DNA of 56,942 bases from Acidobacteriota bacterium (lineage in GTDB: Bacteria; Acidobacteriota; JAAYUB01): assembly GCA_018001935.1 (NCBI GenBank), contig JAGNHB010000028.1, forward strand, positions 7,501-64,442. The letters run 5' to 3'. This document shows positions 7,356-16,113 of the stretch, in pieces. Within the stretch, counting starts at the first letter, position 1. The number at the start of each line of letters is the position of its first letter. Made by a program: the position numbers and the translations under genes. The notes beneath the pieces are model-generated. The model saw only the letters and a program-made list of their open reading frames with translations. It made no database searches and was not told where the DNA came from.

Positions 7356-8399
7356 TCAACCCGTGATTCCCGGGCCGGCGGGGCCGGGATCGAAGAACTC
7401 CCGCCACTGGCTTTCCGCAAGCGGCCGGCGCCGGCGGATCTCCCCCAGGACCGGGTGACCCGGCCACCCGGGGAGTTCCGCGGACAGGGCCACCAGGTTC
7501 CGCAGCAGCCCCGCGAGCCCCGCGCGGGCGAGGGCGGTCTTCCCATACGCGCGCAGGAAGGCTTTTCCGCTCATCCGGGCCAGATCGTCCACGCCCGGCG
7601 GAAACGTCCGCGGGACCCCCGCGAACCCGCCCGCCCCAACCCCCGGTACCGTGCCGGCGTTGTAAGGGCAGGCTTCCTGGCAACGGTCGCAGCCGAAGAG
7701 CATCCCGCCGAGCCGCCCCTTCAACCCCCGCGGGATCACCCCGCGGTTCTCCACGGTGTGCCAGGCCACGCAGCGGCGGCAGTCCACACGGCGCTGCCCG
7801 TCCAGCGCACCGGCGGGGCAGGCCTCCAGGCAACGCCGGCAGTCGCCGCAGCGGTCCGCCACGGGCTCGCCCGGCGGCAGCGCCGCGTTGAGCAGGATCT
7901 CCCCGAGGCAGAGGAAGGAACCGAGGGCGGGGTGAACCAGGCAGGCGTTCCGACCGACCCAGCCCAGGCCGGCGGAGACCGCCAGCGCCCGCTCGTGCAG
8001 CGGCTCGGCGTCCACGCAGACCCGGCCGCGGAGCCCCGGCCAGCGATGCCGAAGGGCGTCGAGGACCCCTTCCAGCGCGCGCCGCACCCGGTGGTGGTAA
8101 TCCTCCCCCCGGTAAAAGCGGGAAACACCCGGGAGCCGCCCGCCCTCGCCGGCGTCCTCACAGGGAAAGACGCAGACCAGCACGGACAGCGCCTCGGGGA
8201 AAAGCCGCCGCGGGTCGGCACGGACCGCGCGGTGCGCCTCCACCCAGGCCATCCCCGCGTGGAAGCCGTCCGCGACCCAGCGGGCCAGGGCGGCGTCGGC
8301 CCCCGGGATCGGGAGGGCGGGCGCCGCACCCCAGGCCGGAATCCCCGCGCCCCGGCAGGCTTCCGCGACGGCCGCCTCCAGGTCGTGGGGACCGGGCAC
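7356..8399 (-). CDS. queG: Epoxyqueuosine reductase QueG
   Basis: 347 residues. QueG makes queuosine in tRNA from epoxyqueuosine using cobalamin and two 4Fe-4S clusters. Visible are the core stretch VSAGLGWVGRNACLVHPALG, the ferredoxin-like motifs CGDCRRCLEACP and CDRCQEACP with extra CRRC, and the catalytic-region motif DAEPLHERALA. The length fits the family (about 350-390). The best start is the GTG at 8399 with GGGAGG 7 bases upstream. The frame stays open further up, but that part is made of the GTGAGTGTCC words at 8439-8560 and is unlikely to be protein. It follows the alpha/beta hydrolase gene on the same strand after a 182-base gap. Confidence 0.9.
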   Translation of the reverse strand: MPGPHDLEAAVAEACRGAGIPAWGAAPALPIPGADAALARWVADGFHAGMAWVEAHRAVRADPRRLFPEALSVLVCVFPCEDAGEGGRLPGVSRFYRGEDYHHRVRRALEGVLDALRHRWPGLRGRVCVDAEPLHERALAVSAGLGWVGRNACLVHPALGSFLCLGEILLNAALPPGEPVADRCGDCRRCLEACPAGALDGQRRVDCRRCVAWHTVENRGVIPRGLKGRLGGMLFGCDRCQEACPYNAGTVPGVGAGGFAGVPRTFPPGVDDLARMSGKAFLRAYGKTALARAGLAGLLRNLVALSAELPGWPGHPVLGEIRRRRPLAESQWREFFDPGPAGPGITG

Positions 8400-8438
8400 G
8401 GAATCGCCTCCCGGGCGGGTCTCCAGGCCATCCGAACC

Positions 8439-8560
8439 GTGAGTGTCCTGAACGTGCAGAAAGTGAGTGTCCTGAAGCTGCGGGCCGGGGACACCGGGCG
8501 CAGACCCGTTGCCCAGGTTAATTTCCGGACCCTTCGGCCCGTGAGTGTCCCGGGGTTGCG
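8439..8560 (+). repeat. Three GTGAGTGTCC words upstream of queG
   Basis: GTGAGTGTCCTGAA occurs at 8439 and 8463 and GTGAGTGTCCCGG at 8541. Each is followed by a short GTGCAG, GCTGCGG or GTTGCGG tail. Related CAGGACACCCA words lie near 4045, 15840 and 41740. Confidence 0.6.
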
Positions 8561-8581
8561 GCAGGTTGGGGTCCGGCCCGG

Positions 8582-9250
8582 TCACGCGCTCTCCCCCCCG
8601 GCCGACGGGCCCGGGTCGATCGGGCGCCCCGCCAGCCGCTGCACCGCCGCCTGGAGCTGCGTCAGTTTCCCGGTGAAGGCGTGGTCGGCGTCCGGGACGA
8701 TCTCGAGGGATCGCAGGCTCCCGGCGTCCCGGACCAGTTCGCGGACGGCCTCCGGGTCCCCGAATTCGTCCCGGTCGCCCTGGATGAAACCCGCGGGGAA
8801 CGCCTGCCCCCGCAGGAAGCCGAAGTCGTAGACCGCCACGGGGGTGCCGACGGCCAGGAAAAACCGGGCGCCCTCCACCGACGGCATGGCCCGCAGGCCG
8901 ACCCAGGCGCCGAAGGAGTACCCCGCGAGGACGAGGCGTGCCGCCCCGGTCGCCTGGCGTGCGTGCTCCGCGGCCGCCCGGAGGTCCTCGACCTCCCCCC
9001 GACCCTCGTCGTGCACCCCCGTGCTGGCCCCCACGCCGCGGAAGTTGAACCGCAGGACGGGCAGGCCGACGGCCAGCAGGGCCTCGGCGGACCGGGCCAC
9101 CACCTTGTTGAGGAAGGTCCCGCCGTACCGCGGGTGCGGGTGGCAGACCACGGCCGCCCACCCCGGCACGGCGCACGCCGGCGACTGGAGGACCGCTTCC
9201 AGGCAGCCCGCCGGTGAAGGGACCCGGAACGTTTCCCCCCGCGCCGTCAC
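8582..9250 (-). CDS. Alpha/beta hydrolase (dienelactone hydrolase-like)
   Basis: 222 residues of the small alpha/beta hydrolase group. The oxyanion segment HPHPRYGGTFLN, the nucleophile elbow GYSFGAWVG (Ser), an acid in the GDRDEFGD segment and the terminal His in DADHAFTG form a complete triad. There is no signal peptide, so it acts in the cytoplasm. The substrate is unknown. The GTG start at 9250 overlaps the stop of the upstream TPR gene (GTGA), so the two are translationally coupled. Confidence 0.82.
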   Translation of the reverse strand: MTARGETFRVPSPAGCLEAVLQSPACAVPGWAAVVCHPHPRYGGTFLNKVVARSAEALLAVGLPVLRFNFRGVGASTGVHDEGRGEVEDLRAAAEHARQATGAARLVLAGYSFGAWVGLRAMPSVEGARFFLAVGTPVAVYDFGFLRGQAFPAGFIQGDRDEFGDPEAVRELVRDAGSLRSLEIVPDADHAFTGKLTQLQAAVQRLAGRPIDPGPSAGGESA

Positions 9251-11280
9251 TTCACCAACCGCGGCCGGAGTTCCCGGAGCTTTTTCTCGATCTTCTCCCG
9301 CTCCGCCGGGTCGCGCTGGATCCGCAGCGCCTGCTCGTAGAACTCCCGGGCCTTGTGGTCGTCCTTGAGCGCCCGGTAAGCGTCCCCCACGTGGTCGAGG
9401 ACGGTGGCGTCCCCCTCGATGCCCCGGGCGGCCTTGAGAAGGTACTCCAGCGCCTTCGGGTACTCCTTCAGGCGGAAGTAGCCCCACCCCAGGCTGTCCA
9501 GGTACGCCGGGTTCAGGGGTTCCAGTTCCAGCGCCTTCCGGATGTACTCCATCCCCTTCGCCACGTTCAGGTCGAGGTCGACGAGCATGTACCCCAGGTA
9601 ATTGAGGGCGACGGCGTTGTCGGCGTTCTCCCGCAGGAAAGCGGTGAGGACCGCTTCCGCTTCCTTGTACTTTCCGGCCCGCTCCAGGACCGCCCCCTGC
9701 TGGAACTGGAGCGCTTTCCGTTTCGGGTCGGCCGCGAGGCCGCGGTTGACGACCTCGATCGCCTCGTCCCAACGCTTCGCTTCCATCAGGGCGGAGGCCA
9801 GGCCGAAACAGAGGCTGGCCTTGTCCTTGTCGTCCGCTTTCTCCATCCGCTCCGCGACGGCTTTCCGGGCCTCCTCCAACCGGCCCGCGGCCGCGAGGGC
9901 CTCGCCCCGGGCGTTGAAGATCGCCAGGTTGCCGGGAAACTGCTTGTCGCCCTTCGCCAGCGTCTCCAGGGCCTTGTCGGTCTCCCCGCGCTTCCGGTAA
10001 ACCCCGGCCATCCGGACGTAGACGTCGTCGTCCACGCTCTCGGGGTACTCGTTGAGGAGCCTCGCCAGGAGGCTGAGGGCCTCGGTGTCGCGCCCCGCCT
10101 CGAGGTTGAAGGTCACCATGGCGGACACCACGGCGCGCTTGAAGACGCCCGCGTTCTGGATGTCGAAGAGGGAGGGGTCGCTGTCCAGCTTGGTGAGGAC
10201 GGGCTCCAGCGTCCGGGCGGCCGTCATGGAGTCCCCCGCCATGCTGTAGGCCACCGCCAGGTAGTAGATGTTCTCCGGGTTCGACGACTCCTCCTCCACC
10301 GCGTCCTGGAAGGCCTGGATGGCCCGGTCGTGCCGGTTCAGCTTCTGGCAGGCCATCCCCAGCAGGGTCAGGATGTCGGCGTTGCGGACGTGGTTGGCGA
10401 TGGCGGCGTCGAGGACCTCGACGGCCCTGGCGTCCAGGCCCCGCTCGTGCAGGATGCGGGCGTAGTTGAGGTAGGCGTTGGGGTCGAAGGCGTTGCGCGC
10501 GATGAGGTCCTGGTAGGTCTTCTCGGCGTCGTCCACCTTCTGGGTATTCTCCTGGATGCGGGCCTTGAGCAGGCGGATCTGGACGACGTCGGGGTAGGTC
10601 GTCTCCGCCTGCTTGAGCACCTCCAGGGCCTCGGCGGACTTTTCACGGCTCAGGTACAGCTGGGCCAGGAAGAGGGCGCCGTCCAGCGAGTTGCGGTCCA
10701 CCTCCAGGTAGCGCTTGAGGTACTCCTCGGCGCGGTCGAGGAGGTTGGCGGCGTAGTAGAGGCGCCCGAGAAAGAAGAGGGACTCCTTGTCGCGGGGGTC
10801 GATCTCGAGGATGGCATTGTAGGCTTCCACCGCCTTCTGCCAGGCGGCCCGCGACTCCGGGGTGGCGGCATAGTCGCCCCCGATGGCGTTCACGCTGAGG
10901 CCGGCCAGGACTTTCCGCACGGGGATCGACCGGGGGTGTTTCTTGAGCATGTCGCCCAGCAGCGTCTCGGCCTCGGGCTTCCGGTCCTGGGTCAGGAGCG
11001 CGATGGCCAGTTCCACCACCAGGGTGTCGCTGTCGGGGTCCAGGGCCAGGGCCTTGCGGAACAGCTTCTCCGCCGAGGCCGGGTCGTTCTCCTCGACGCA
11101 GTCGCGGGCCCGCAGGAAATAGTAATAGGACATCCCGGCCTCGGACTCCGGGCCGGCCGCGGGCGGCCGGGTCTCCGTGCCGGGGGCCCCGGGCGTCCCG
11201 GCGGCGAAAACGGCGCCCGCGGCCAGCAGCGCCGAGAGCCCGATGGAAACGGCCCCACGAAAGAAGTTGCGGTATGTCAT
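9247..11280 (-). CDS. Large secreted TPR-repeat protein
   Basis: About 677 residues. A signal peptide (GAVSIGLSALLAAGAVFA) is followed by TPR units over almost the whole length, for example SAEKLFRKALALDPDSD, AYNAILEIDPRDKESLFFL and AMEYIRKALELEPLNPAYL near the C-terminus, where the spacing is most regular. TPR solenoids bind proteins; none of the repeats shows a catalytic motif, so it is probably a periplasmic or outer-membrane-associated scaffold. The ATG at 11280 has GAGG 5 bases upstream; a GTG at 11286 is an alternative. It overlaps the hydrolase gene by 4 bases and follows maf closely (13 bases), so maf-TPR-hydrolase probably form one operon. Confidence 0.85.
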   Translation of the reverse strand: MTYRNFFRGAVSIGLSALLAAGAVFAAGTPGAPGTETRPPAAGPESEAGMSYYYFLRARDCVEENDPASAEKLFRKALALDPDSDTLVVELAIALLTQDRKPEAETLLGDMLKKHPRSIPVRKVLAGLSVNAIGGDYAATPESRAAWQKAVEAYNAILEIDPRDKESLFFLGRLYYAANLLDRAEEYLKRYLEVDRNSLDGALFLAQLYLSREKSAEALEVLKQAETTYPDVVQIRLLKARIQENTQKVDDAEKTYQDLIARNAFDPNAYLNYARILHERGLDARAVEVLDAAIANHVRNADILTLLGMACQKLNRHDRAIQAFQDAVEEESSNPENIYYLAVAYSMAGDSMTAARTLEPVLTKLDSDPSLFDIQNAGVFKRAVVSAMVTFNLEAGRDTEALSLLARLLNEYPESVDDDVYVRMAGVYRKRGETDKALETLAKGDKQFPGNLAIFNARGEALAAAGRLEEARKAVAERMEKADDKDKASLCFGLASALMEAKRWDEAIEVVNRGLAADPKRKALQFQQGAVLERAGKYKEAEAVLTAFLRENADNAVALNYLGYMLVDLDLNVAKGMEYIRKALELEPLNPAYLDSLGWGYFRLKEYPKALEYLLKAARGIEGDATVLDHVGDAYRALKDDHKAREFYEQALRIQRDPAEREKIEKKLRELRPRLVK

Positions 11281-11293
11281 GCTCACCTCGCGT

Positions 11294-11887
11294 TCAGCGT
11301 TGGTCGAAGGCGTCGAGGGGGATGCCCATCGACGCCAGCGTTCGGAAAAAACGGTTCACCGGGAAACCCACCACGTTGAAGTAGCACCCCCGGATCTCCC
11401 GGATGAAGAGGGAGGCGTACCCCTGGATGGCGTAGGCCCCCGCCTTGTCCCGCCAGTCGCCGTGCGCCAGGTACCGGTCGACCGCCGCGGCGGACATCCG
11501 GTCAAAGCGGACCGCCGTGACCTCGGAGACCACCGCGGGCCCCGGCCGGTCCGGCGCGTGCAGGCACAGGCCCGTCACCACCCGGTGGGAGCGGCCGGCC
11601 AGGGCGGTGATCATGCGGCGCGCGTCCGGCTCGTCGACGGGCTTGCCGAACACCCGCTCCCCCAGGTAGACCAGGGTGTCGGCCGTGATGACGAGGCCGG
11701 GCGGGGGAGGGCCCGCGGGGAGGTGCTCCCACTTCCGCAGGGCGTACTCCCGGGCGAGGGACGGGGGGTCGGGGTGCCCGGGAGGGATCACCTCGTGGTA
11801 GGCACTGTCCAGGACGCCGAAGCGGAGGCCGAGGTCCTCGAGGATCTTCCGCCGGCGCGGGGACTGGGAAGCCAGGTACAGCTGCAT
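11294..11887 (-). CDS. maf: Maf-family nucleotide pyrophosphatase
   Basis: 197 residues, the usual length. It begins with the signature YLASQSPRRRKIL, has the catalytic TADTLVYLG and GKPVDEPDARRM segments, and ends with the DKAGAYAIQG motif typical of the YhdE (dTTP/UTP) branch. Maf enzymes hydrolyse non-canonical or modified nucleoside triphosphates to monophosphates and are linked to control of septation. The start ATG at 11887 is preceded by AGGGCGTCCGCGAC. Confidence 0.9.
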   Translation of the reverse strand: MQLYLASQSPRRRKILEDLGLRFGVLDSAYHEVIPPGHPDPPSLAREYALRKWEHLPAGPPPPGLVITADTLVYLGERVFGKPVDEPDARRMITALAGRSHRVVTGLCLHAPDRPGPAVVSEVTAVRFDRMSAAAVDRYLAHGDWRDKAGAYAIQGYASLFIREIRGCYFNVVGFPVNRFFRTLASMGIPLDAFDQR

Positions 11888-11913
11888 GTCGCGGACGCCC
11901 TCCCGAAAGGCCC

Positions 11914-11919
11914 ATTATA
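11914..11919 (-). promoter_or_regulatory. Candidate -10 box for maf
   Basis: A perfect TATAAT on the minus strand lies 26 bases upstream of the maf ATG. No convincing -35 hexamer is at 16-18 bases, so this is a tentative call. Confidence 0.35.
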
Positions 11920-12060
11920 GATGATGAGTCCGGCGAATTCGACACAATTCCGGCCCGCACGGACGCCCCCGCCCCGACGGCGGCGGGAGCCCGCCGCCGC
12001 TCCCCCAACTTTGCCGGCCGGAGCCGGCGGATGTGTGCGATAATGGGGCGGGAGTCGCGA

Positions 12061-12591
12061 ATGGAAGCACTGGCCGGCATCCTGGAACACTTGATCCGAA
12101 CGAAAGGCCCCCCGCCGGAGGAGTTCTACGCCGCCGTCCTGCCGGCCCTCTGGCGGCGGGTCGTGGGGGTCAAGCTCTTCGAGGTCACGCGGCCGGGCCC
12201 GCTCCTCAAGGGGCGCCTGACGGTCCTGGTCCGCGGGGCCGCCTGGAAGCGAAACCTGGCCGGGATGGAGCCCGTCTTCCGCGAGCGCCTGGAAGCCTTC
12301 CTGCCGCCGGGAACGGTCCGCGACATCCTCTTCCGATCGATGCCGGGCCGGTTTGCGGAGCCCCCCGCCGGCGCCCCGCCCGCCCTGCCCGAGGAGGATT
12401 TGCTCTGGGCGGGCCGGTGCGCGGCCGCCATCCGGAACGAGGCGCTCCGGGAGGTTTTCCTCCGGGCGCTCAAAGCCCGGATGGCGCTCGACCTCGAAAC
12501 GGCGGCGGCCGGCAGGGCCCCCGACGAACAAGACCGGGCCGCCGGCGAAAAGCCCGCGGCCCCACAGGAGACCCCATGCGATTCGACCTGA
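12061..12591 (+). CDS. DciA-like DUF721 protein
   Basis: 176 residues. The N-terminal ~100 residues match the DUF721 pattern: a helix EALAGILEHLIR, then WRRVVGVKLFEVTRPGPLLKG, then LTVLVRGAAWKRNLAGME with the conserved Trp. DciA proteins load the replicative helicase DnaB in bacteria without DnaC or DnaI. The remaining ~75 residues are a low-complexity charged tail. The start at 12061 has CGGGAG 6 bases upstream. It overlaps the next gene (thrC) by 16 bases, suggesting a transcriptional unit. Function is inferred from the family only. Confidence 0.75.
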   Translation: MEALAGILEHLIRTKGPPPEEFYAAVLPALWRRVVGVKLFEVTRPGPLLKGRLTVLVRGAAWKRNLAGMEPVFRERLEAFLPPGTVRDILFRSMPGRFAEPPAGAPPALPEEDLLWAGRCAAAIRNEALREVFLRALKARMALDLETAAAGRAPDEQDRAAGEKPAAPQETPCDST

Positions 12592-13796
12592 TGTGCACCG
12601 ATTGCAACACCGTCTACGACCTGGCCCCGGACCGTACGGTCTGCCCGGCCTGCGCCGCGGGGCAACTCCCGCACCGCCCGCTCCGGGGCGTCCTGGAGGT
12701 GCGCCTCACCCCCGACGGACTCGATTCGGCGGAAGGGGAGATCACGTCGCCCCTCTCCCCCGCGGAAGTCGACATCGGAAGCTTCCTCCCGGTGGGGCCG
12801 GCGTTTTACCCCCCCGTCCCCGTGGGGAACACGCCGCTCTGGGCCCCCGCCCGTCTGCGGGAGGAACTCGGCTTCCCCCGGCTCTTCATCAAGGACGACG
12901 GGCTCAACCCCACCGGTTCGCTGAAAGACCGGGCCTCGTGGCTCGTGGCGGCTTTCGCGCGCAAGCACGGCATCAAGGAGGTCACCGCCGCCTCCACGGG
13001 GAACGCCGGTTCCTCCATGGCCGGCATCGGCGCCGCCGCGGGGCTGAACGTCACGCTCTTCCTCCCGAAGACCGCCCCCCGCGCCAAGATGATTCAATCC
13101 CTGCAGTACGGCGCCCGGCTGGTGCTGGTGGACGGCAACTACGACCGCGCCTACGACCTTTCCCTGGAGTTCACCCGCGCCCGGGGCGGGCTGAACCGCA
13201 ACACCGCCTACAACCCCCTGACCATCGAGGGCAAGAAGACCGTGGCGCTGGAAATCGCCCGCCAGCTGGGGCGCGCCCCCGAGGCCGTCTTCGTCTCCGT
13301 GGGCGACGGCGTCATCCTGGCGGGCGTGTACAAGGGCTTCCTGGACCTGGTCCAGATGGGCTTCATCCCCCGTGTTCCCCGAATCTACGCCGTGCAGGCG
13401 GAGGGGAGCGACGCCGTCAGGCGGGCCTTCGAGAGCGGGGATTTCGGGGAACCCCGAACGGCTTCCACCGTGGCCGACTCCATCTCCGTGGACGTCCCGC
13501 GGAACGGCTACCTGGCCGTCAGGCGCCTCCGGGAGAACGACGGGCGCTGCGTGGCGGTTTCCGACCGGGCCATCCTGGAAGCCCAGCACTTCCTGGCCTC
13601 GCGGACCGGGTTGTTCAGCGAACCCGCCGGGGCGGCGGCCTTCGCCGGTTTCCTCGCCGTCCGGAAGGACCTCCCCCGCGACGCGCAGATCGTCGTCATC
13701 GCCACCGGCAACGGGCTTAAGGACGCCGACTCGGCGGCGAAGTCGGTCCCCTTCCCCGACCGGGCCATCAAATCGCTCGAGGAACTCGAGGATTGA
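12576..13796 (+). CDS. thrC: Threonine synthase
   Basis: 406 residues. A short zinc ribbon (CTDC and CPAC, residues about 6-25) precedes the PLP fold of the tryptophan-synthase-beta family. The PLP lysine is in NPTGSLKDRAS, with a glycine-rich phosphate loop STGNAGSSMAG and a C-terminal IATGNGLKD. It converts O-phospho-homoserine to threonine. The start at 12576 has CAGGAG 5 bases upstream. The homoserine dehydrogenase of the same pathway is at 48374-49414, not adjacent. Confidence 0.92.
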   Translation: MRFDLMCTDCNTVYDLAPDRTVCPACAAGQLPHRPLRGVLEVRLTPDGLDSAEGEITSPLSPAEVDIGSFLPVGPAFYPPVPVGNTPLWAPARLREELGFPRLFIKDDGLNPTGSLKDRASWLVAAFARKHGIKEVTAASTGNAGSSMAGIGAAAGLNVTLFLPKTAPRAKMIQSLQYGARLVLVDGNYDRAYDLSLEFTRARGGLNRNTAYNPLTIEGKKTVALEIARQLGRAPEAVFVSVGDGVILAGVYKGFLDLVQMGFIPRVPRIYAVQAEGSDAVRRAFESGDFGEPRTASTVADSISVDVPRNGYLAVRRLRENDGRCVAVSDRAILEAQHFLASRTGLFSEPAGAAAFAGFLAVRKDLPRDAQIVVIATGNGLKDADSAAKSVPFPDRAIKSLEELED

Positions 13797-14323
13797 GATA
13801 ACCAGGGGATGCCGATGGGCCGGAAGGGCCCGGAAAGAGGATGTCGTGCCGCCTTGCCGGGCGAGTGGGTCGTACGGGTGGAAACGCGTGTTCCCGCTCC
13901 GGAGGAGCGCAGTCATGACAGCCCGACCCGGTTTACGGCCCCCGCTCCGGAGCGCGATTTTGGTAGGCAGACCCGGTTTTCAAGACCCCGCTCCGGCAGA
14001 GCGGGATTATCGGAATCGATCTCGCTGTCGAAGGTCGATAGGCTGAAGGCTAATAGACGGAAGGCCTGACAAGAACCTCTCCTCATGAGTGAACATTAGT
14101 GCAATCAGTGGTTCCTCAGTCACATCCTGACTTCTGTCTCCTGACCCCTGACTTTCCCGTTCGTGTGGTTCGTGTGGTTCGTGGTTCCTTACTCCTGATC
14201 GTCCGTTGAGGGATGGATCGCCACGGTCGGACCCCGGCCGGGATTCACTTGGGTGTGCCATGACGCGTAATCGCAAGGTGAACCGTGATCCCCCGGCCCG
14301 TCGCCGGGAAAGGAAGGCCCCGG
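13797..14323. other. Noncoding region with CCGCTCC hairpins and CGTGTGGTT words
   Basis: No gene is supported. Three short hairpins with CCCGCTCCGG on the left arm occur at 13893-13909, 13940-13954 and 13986-14005, two of them preceded by GACCCGGTTT-like words. Near 14160-14190 GTTCGTGTG is repeated with small changes, the reverse of the ACCACGAACCAC word at the window start. Confidence 0.65.
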
Positions 14324-15793
14324 ATGAAAACCGCACCCTGGTCACTGTGTTTACTCGCTGCCATCGCGACCGCATTTCCGGCGTCGCCGCCGGCTCCATC
14401 CGCGGCGGACGCGGACGAAGTCGCCATCGCCGCCGCGGTTGACGACACCATCGGCTGGTTCGAAACCAAGGACTTCAAGCGGCTCTACGACGCCCTGGCG
14501 GACGACCCGGCGTTCTTCATCTTCCACCCGGACTCGGCCTCCACCGTCCGGGGCATCGAAGCGTTCCGGGCCTACGCGAAGATCTTCGACGACCCGGAGT
14601 TCACCTACGCGGGCCACACGATCCGGGACCTTCGGATCCGCCGTTCCCGCGCCGGCGACACGGCCTGGTTCAGCGCCCTGCTGGACGACTGCGCGACCTA
14701 CCACGGGAAGAAGGGCTGCTGGAAGGACTGCCGGTGGACGGGCGTCCTGGAGAAGCGCGGGGGCCGGTGGGTCGTGGTCCAGATGCACTTCTCCTTCGCC
14801 GAGGACCAGGTGGCCGCCCGCCGGCCGTTCTGGGAGCACGCCCTCGACGGCGTCGCGGGGCTGAAGCTCGAGGCCCGGACGGCCGAGGTCGTGGAGAAGG
14901 ACGGCACGCCCGCCCTCCGGCTCGACGGCCTCGTGCTGATCGAGGACCTCCGCCGGGCGGACTTCCGGGCCGAGGTGGAGGTCCTGGCCGAGGGGGCCTG
15001 CTACCCCGGCATCGTGTTCCACGCCCGGGACAAGGCGAATTACGAACTGGCCTACGCCGTCCCCCACGCATCCGGCCTCCCCGACGCGATCCAGTACGAC
15101 CCGGTCTTTCGGGGCGCCAACACCTGGCAGCTCTTCAACGGCCCGGCCTACCAGAAAACGGCCTCCGTCCCCAAGGGGACGTGGTTCACGCTGTTGGTGA
15201 CGGTCCGGGAGGGGCGTGCCCGGATCCAGGTGGGGGACCAGCCCCCGCTGGTGGTGGAGACCCTGGCGCACGGGCCCGGTGCCGGGGGGATCGGCCTGTG
15301 GACCTACCAGCCGGCGTACTTCCGCAACCTCCGGGTTTTCCCGGCCGGGGAGATCCGGGAGAAGGGGGAGCGCCCCGTGGAACCGGCGGACGCCGTGACG
15401 CGGTGGACACTCCCCGACGGCGCCGTCGTCACTGCGGAACCGGGCGGGGTCGTCAACCTGGGCCGGTTCCTGCCGCCCTCGACGGAGCCGGTCCGTCTCC
15501 GCCGGACCTTCACCCTGGCCGAGGCGGGCGAGGTGGAAATCGGCCTGGGCTTCAGCGACGAGGTGGCCCTGCGCGTGGACGGGGAATCGGTGTTCCAGGG
15601 GACGAAGCGCTTCAAGGGTTTCGCCGACCTCCCGTCCCGCGGGTGGGTCACCCCGGGTGCGCAGACCGTCCGGAAGGACCTCCCCGCCGGCACCCACGAG
15701 ATCGTCGTCGAGATCAAGGCCTCTGAGCCCTTCGGTTGGGGCTTCGTCCTGACCCTGAAAGGCCCCGGGCTCACCCTGCCGCCGCTGCCGTAG
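14324..15793 (+). CDS. Secreted protein with NTF2-like, LamG-like and C-terminal beta domains
   Basis: 489 residues. A signal peptide (SLCLLAAIATAFPASPPAPSA) is followed by a SnoaL/DUF4440-like domain to about residue 165 (DDTIGWFETKDFKRLYDAL, GRWVVVQMHFSF). A laminin-G/DUF1080-like beta domain follows, about 175-345 (YPGIVFHARDKANYELAY, WFTLLVTVREGRARIQVG, GGIGLWTY). The last ~140 residues look like a galactose-binding-type beta sandwich (VRLRRTFTLAE, VALRVDGESVF, GTHEIVVEIKASEPFGW). The middle fold binds glycans in known cases. No catalytic residues can be assigned. It starts after AGGAAGG at 14324 and stands alone. Confidence 0.75.
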   Translation: MKTAPWSLCLLAAIATAFPASPPAPSAADADEVAIAAAVDDTIGWFETKDFKRLYDALADDPAFFIFHPDSASTVRGIEAFRAYAKIFDDPEFTYAGHTIRDLRIRRSRAGDTAWFSALLDDCATYHGKKGCWKDCRWTGVLEKRGGRWVVVQMHFSFAEDQVAARRPFWEHALDGVAGLKLEARTAEVVEKDGTPALRLDGLVLIEDLRRADFRAEVEVLAEGACYPGIVFHARDKANYELAYAVPHASGLPDAIQYDPVFRGANTWQLFNGPAYQKTASVPKGTWFTLLVTVREGRARIQVGDQPPLVVETLAHGPGAGGIGLWTYQPAYFRNLRVFPAGEIREKGERPVEPADAVTRWTLPDGAVVTAEPGGVVNLGRFLPPSTEPVRLRRTFTLAEAGEVEIGLGFSDEVALRVDGESVFQGTKRFKGFADLPSRGWVTPGAQTVRKDLPAGTHEIVVEIKASEPFGWGFVLTLKGPGLTLPPLP

Positions 15794-16113
15794 CGGCATC
15801 GACACCACGAACCACACCAAGCACACGAACAGAAAAGATCAGGACACCCACTCAACTGGCAAGGTGGGGGTCCTGTCTTCCTGCTGTCTTCCTGCTGTCT
15901 TACTGCCTTTGCGAGCTTGGCGCCTTGGCGAGAGCCGGCCCGGATCCTGATCTCGCAAAGGCGCCAGGTTCGCAAAGAAAAACGGATCGCCGGAGAAGCT
16001 GCCAAGGTGCACGAAAGCGCGCCCTCACCCGGAGGGTGAGGGTACTTTAGCGACCGGTTGGGTGTCCTGTCCCACGATAAACCCTCCGTGGGGCCCTTCG
16101 CGATCCGGCGGGC
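15794..16113. other. Noncoding region with word repeats and hairpins
   Basis: Contains ACCACGAACCACACC (about 15804), AGGACACCCACTC, a hairpin element at 15907-15977, and a simple stem CCCTCACCC/GGGTGAGGG at 16022-16042. The last could act as an end signal for either converging gene but lacks a T-run. Confidence 0.6.
15907..15977. repeat. Palindromic hairpin element (GGCGCC word type)
   Basis: The left arm CTTTGCGAGCTTGGCGCC and the right arm GGCGCCAGGTTCGCAAAG form a near-perfect ~28-bp inverted repeat. The words are the same as in the large array at 54545-56817. Confidence 0.7.

Noticed and set aside
8400..8581. N-terminal extension of QueG
   Set aside because: The extra stretch is made of the GTGAGTGTCC words; the GTG at 8399 with GGGAGG fits the family length.
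9214..11379. Long plus-strand open frame (721 codons) opposite the TPR gene
   Set aside because: A GC-rich shadow of the real TPR gene, which has a signal peptide and clear repeats.
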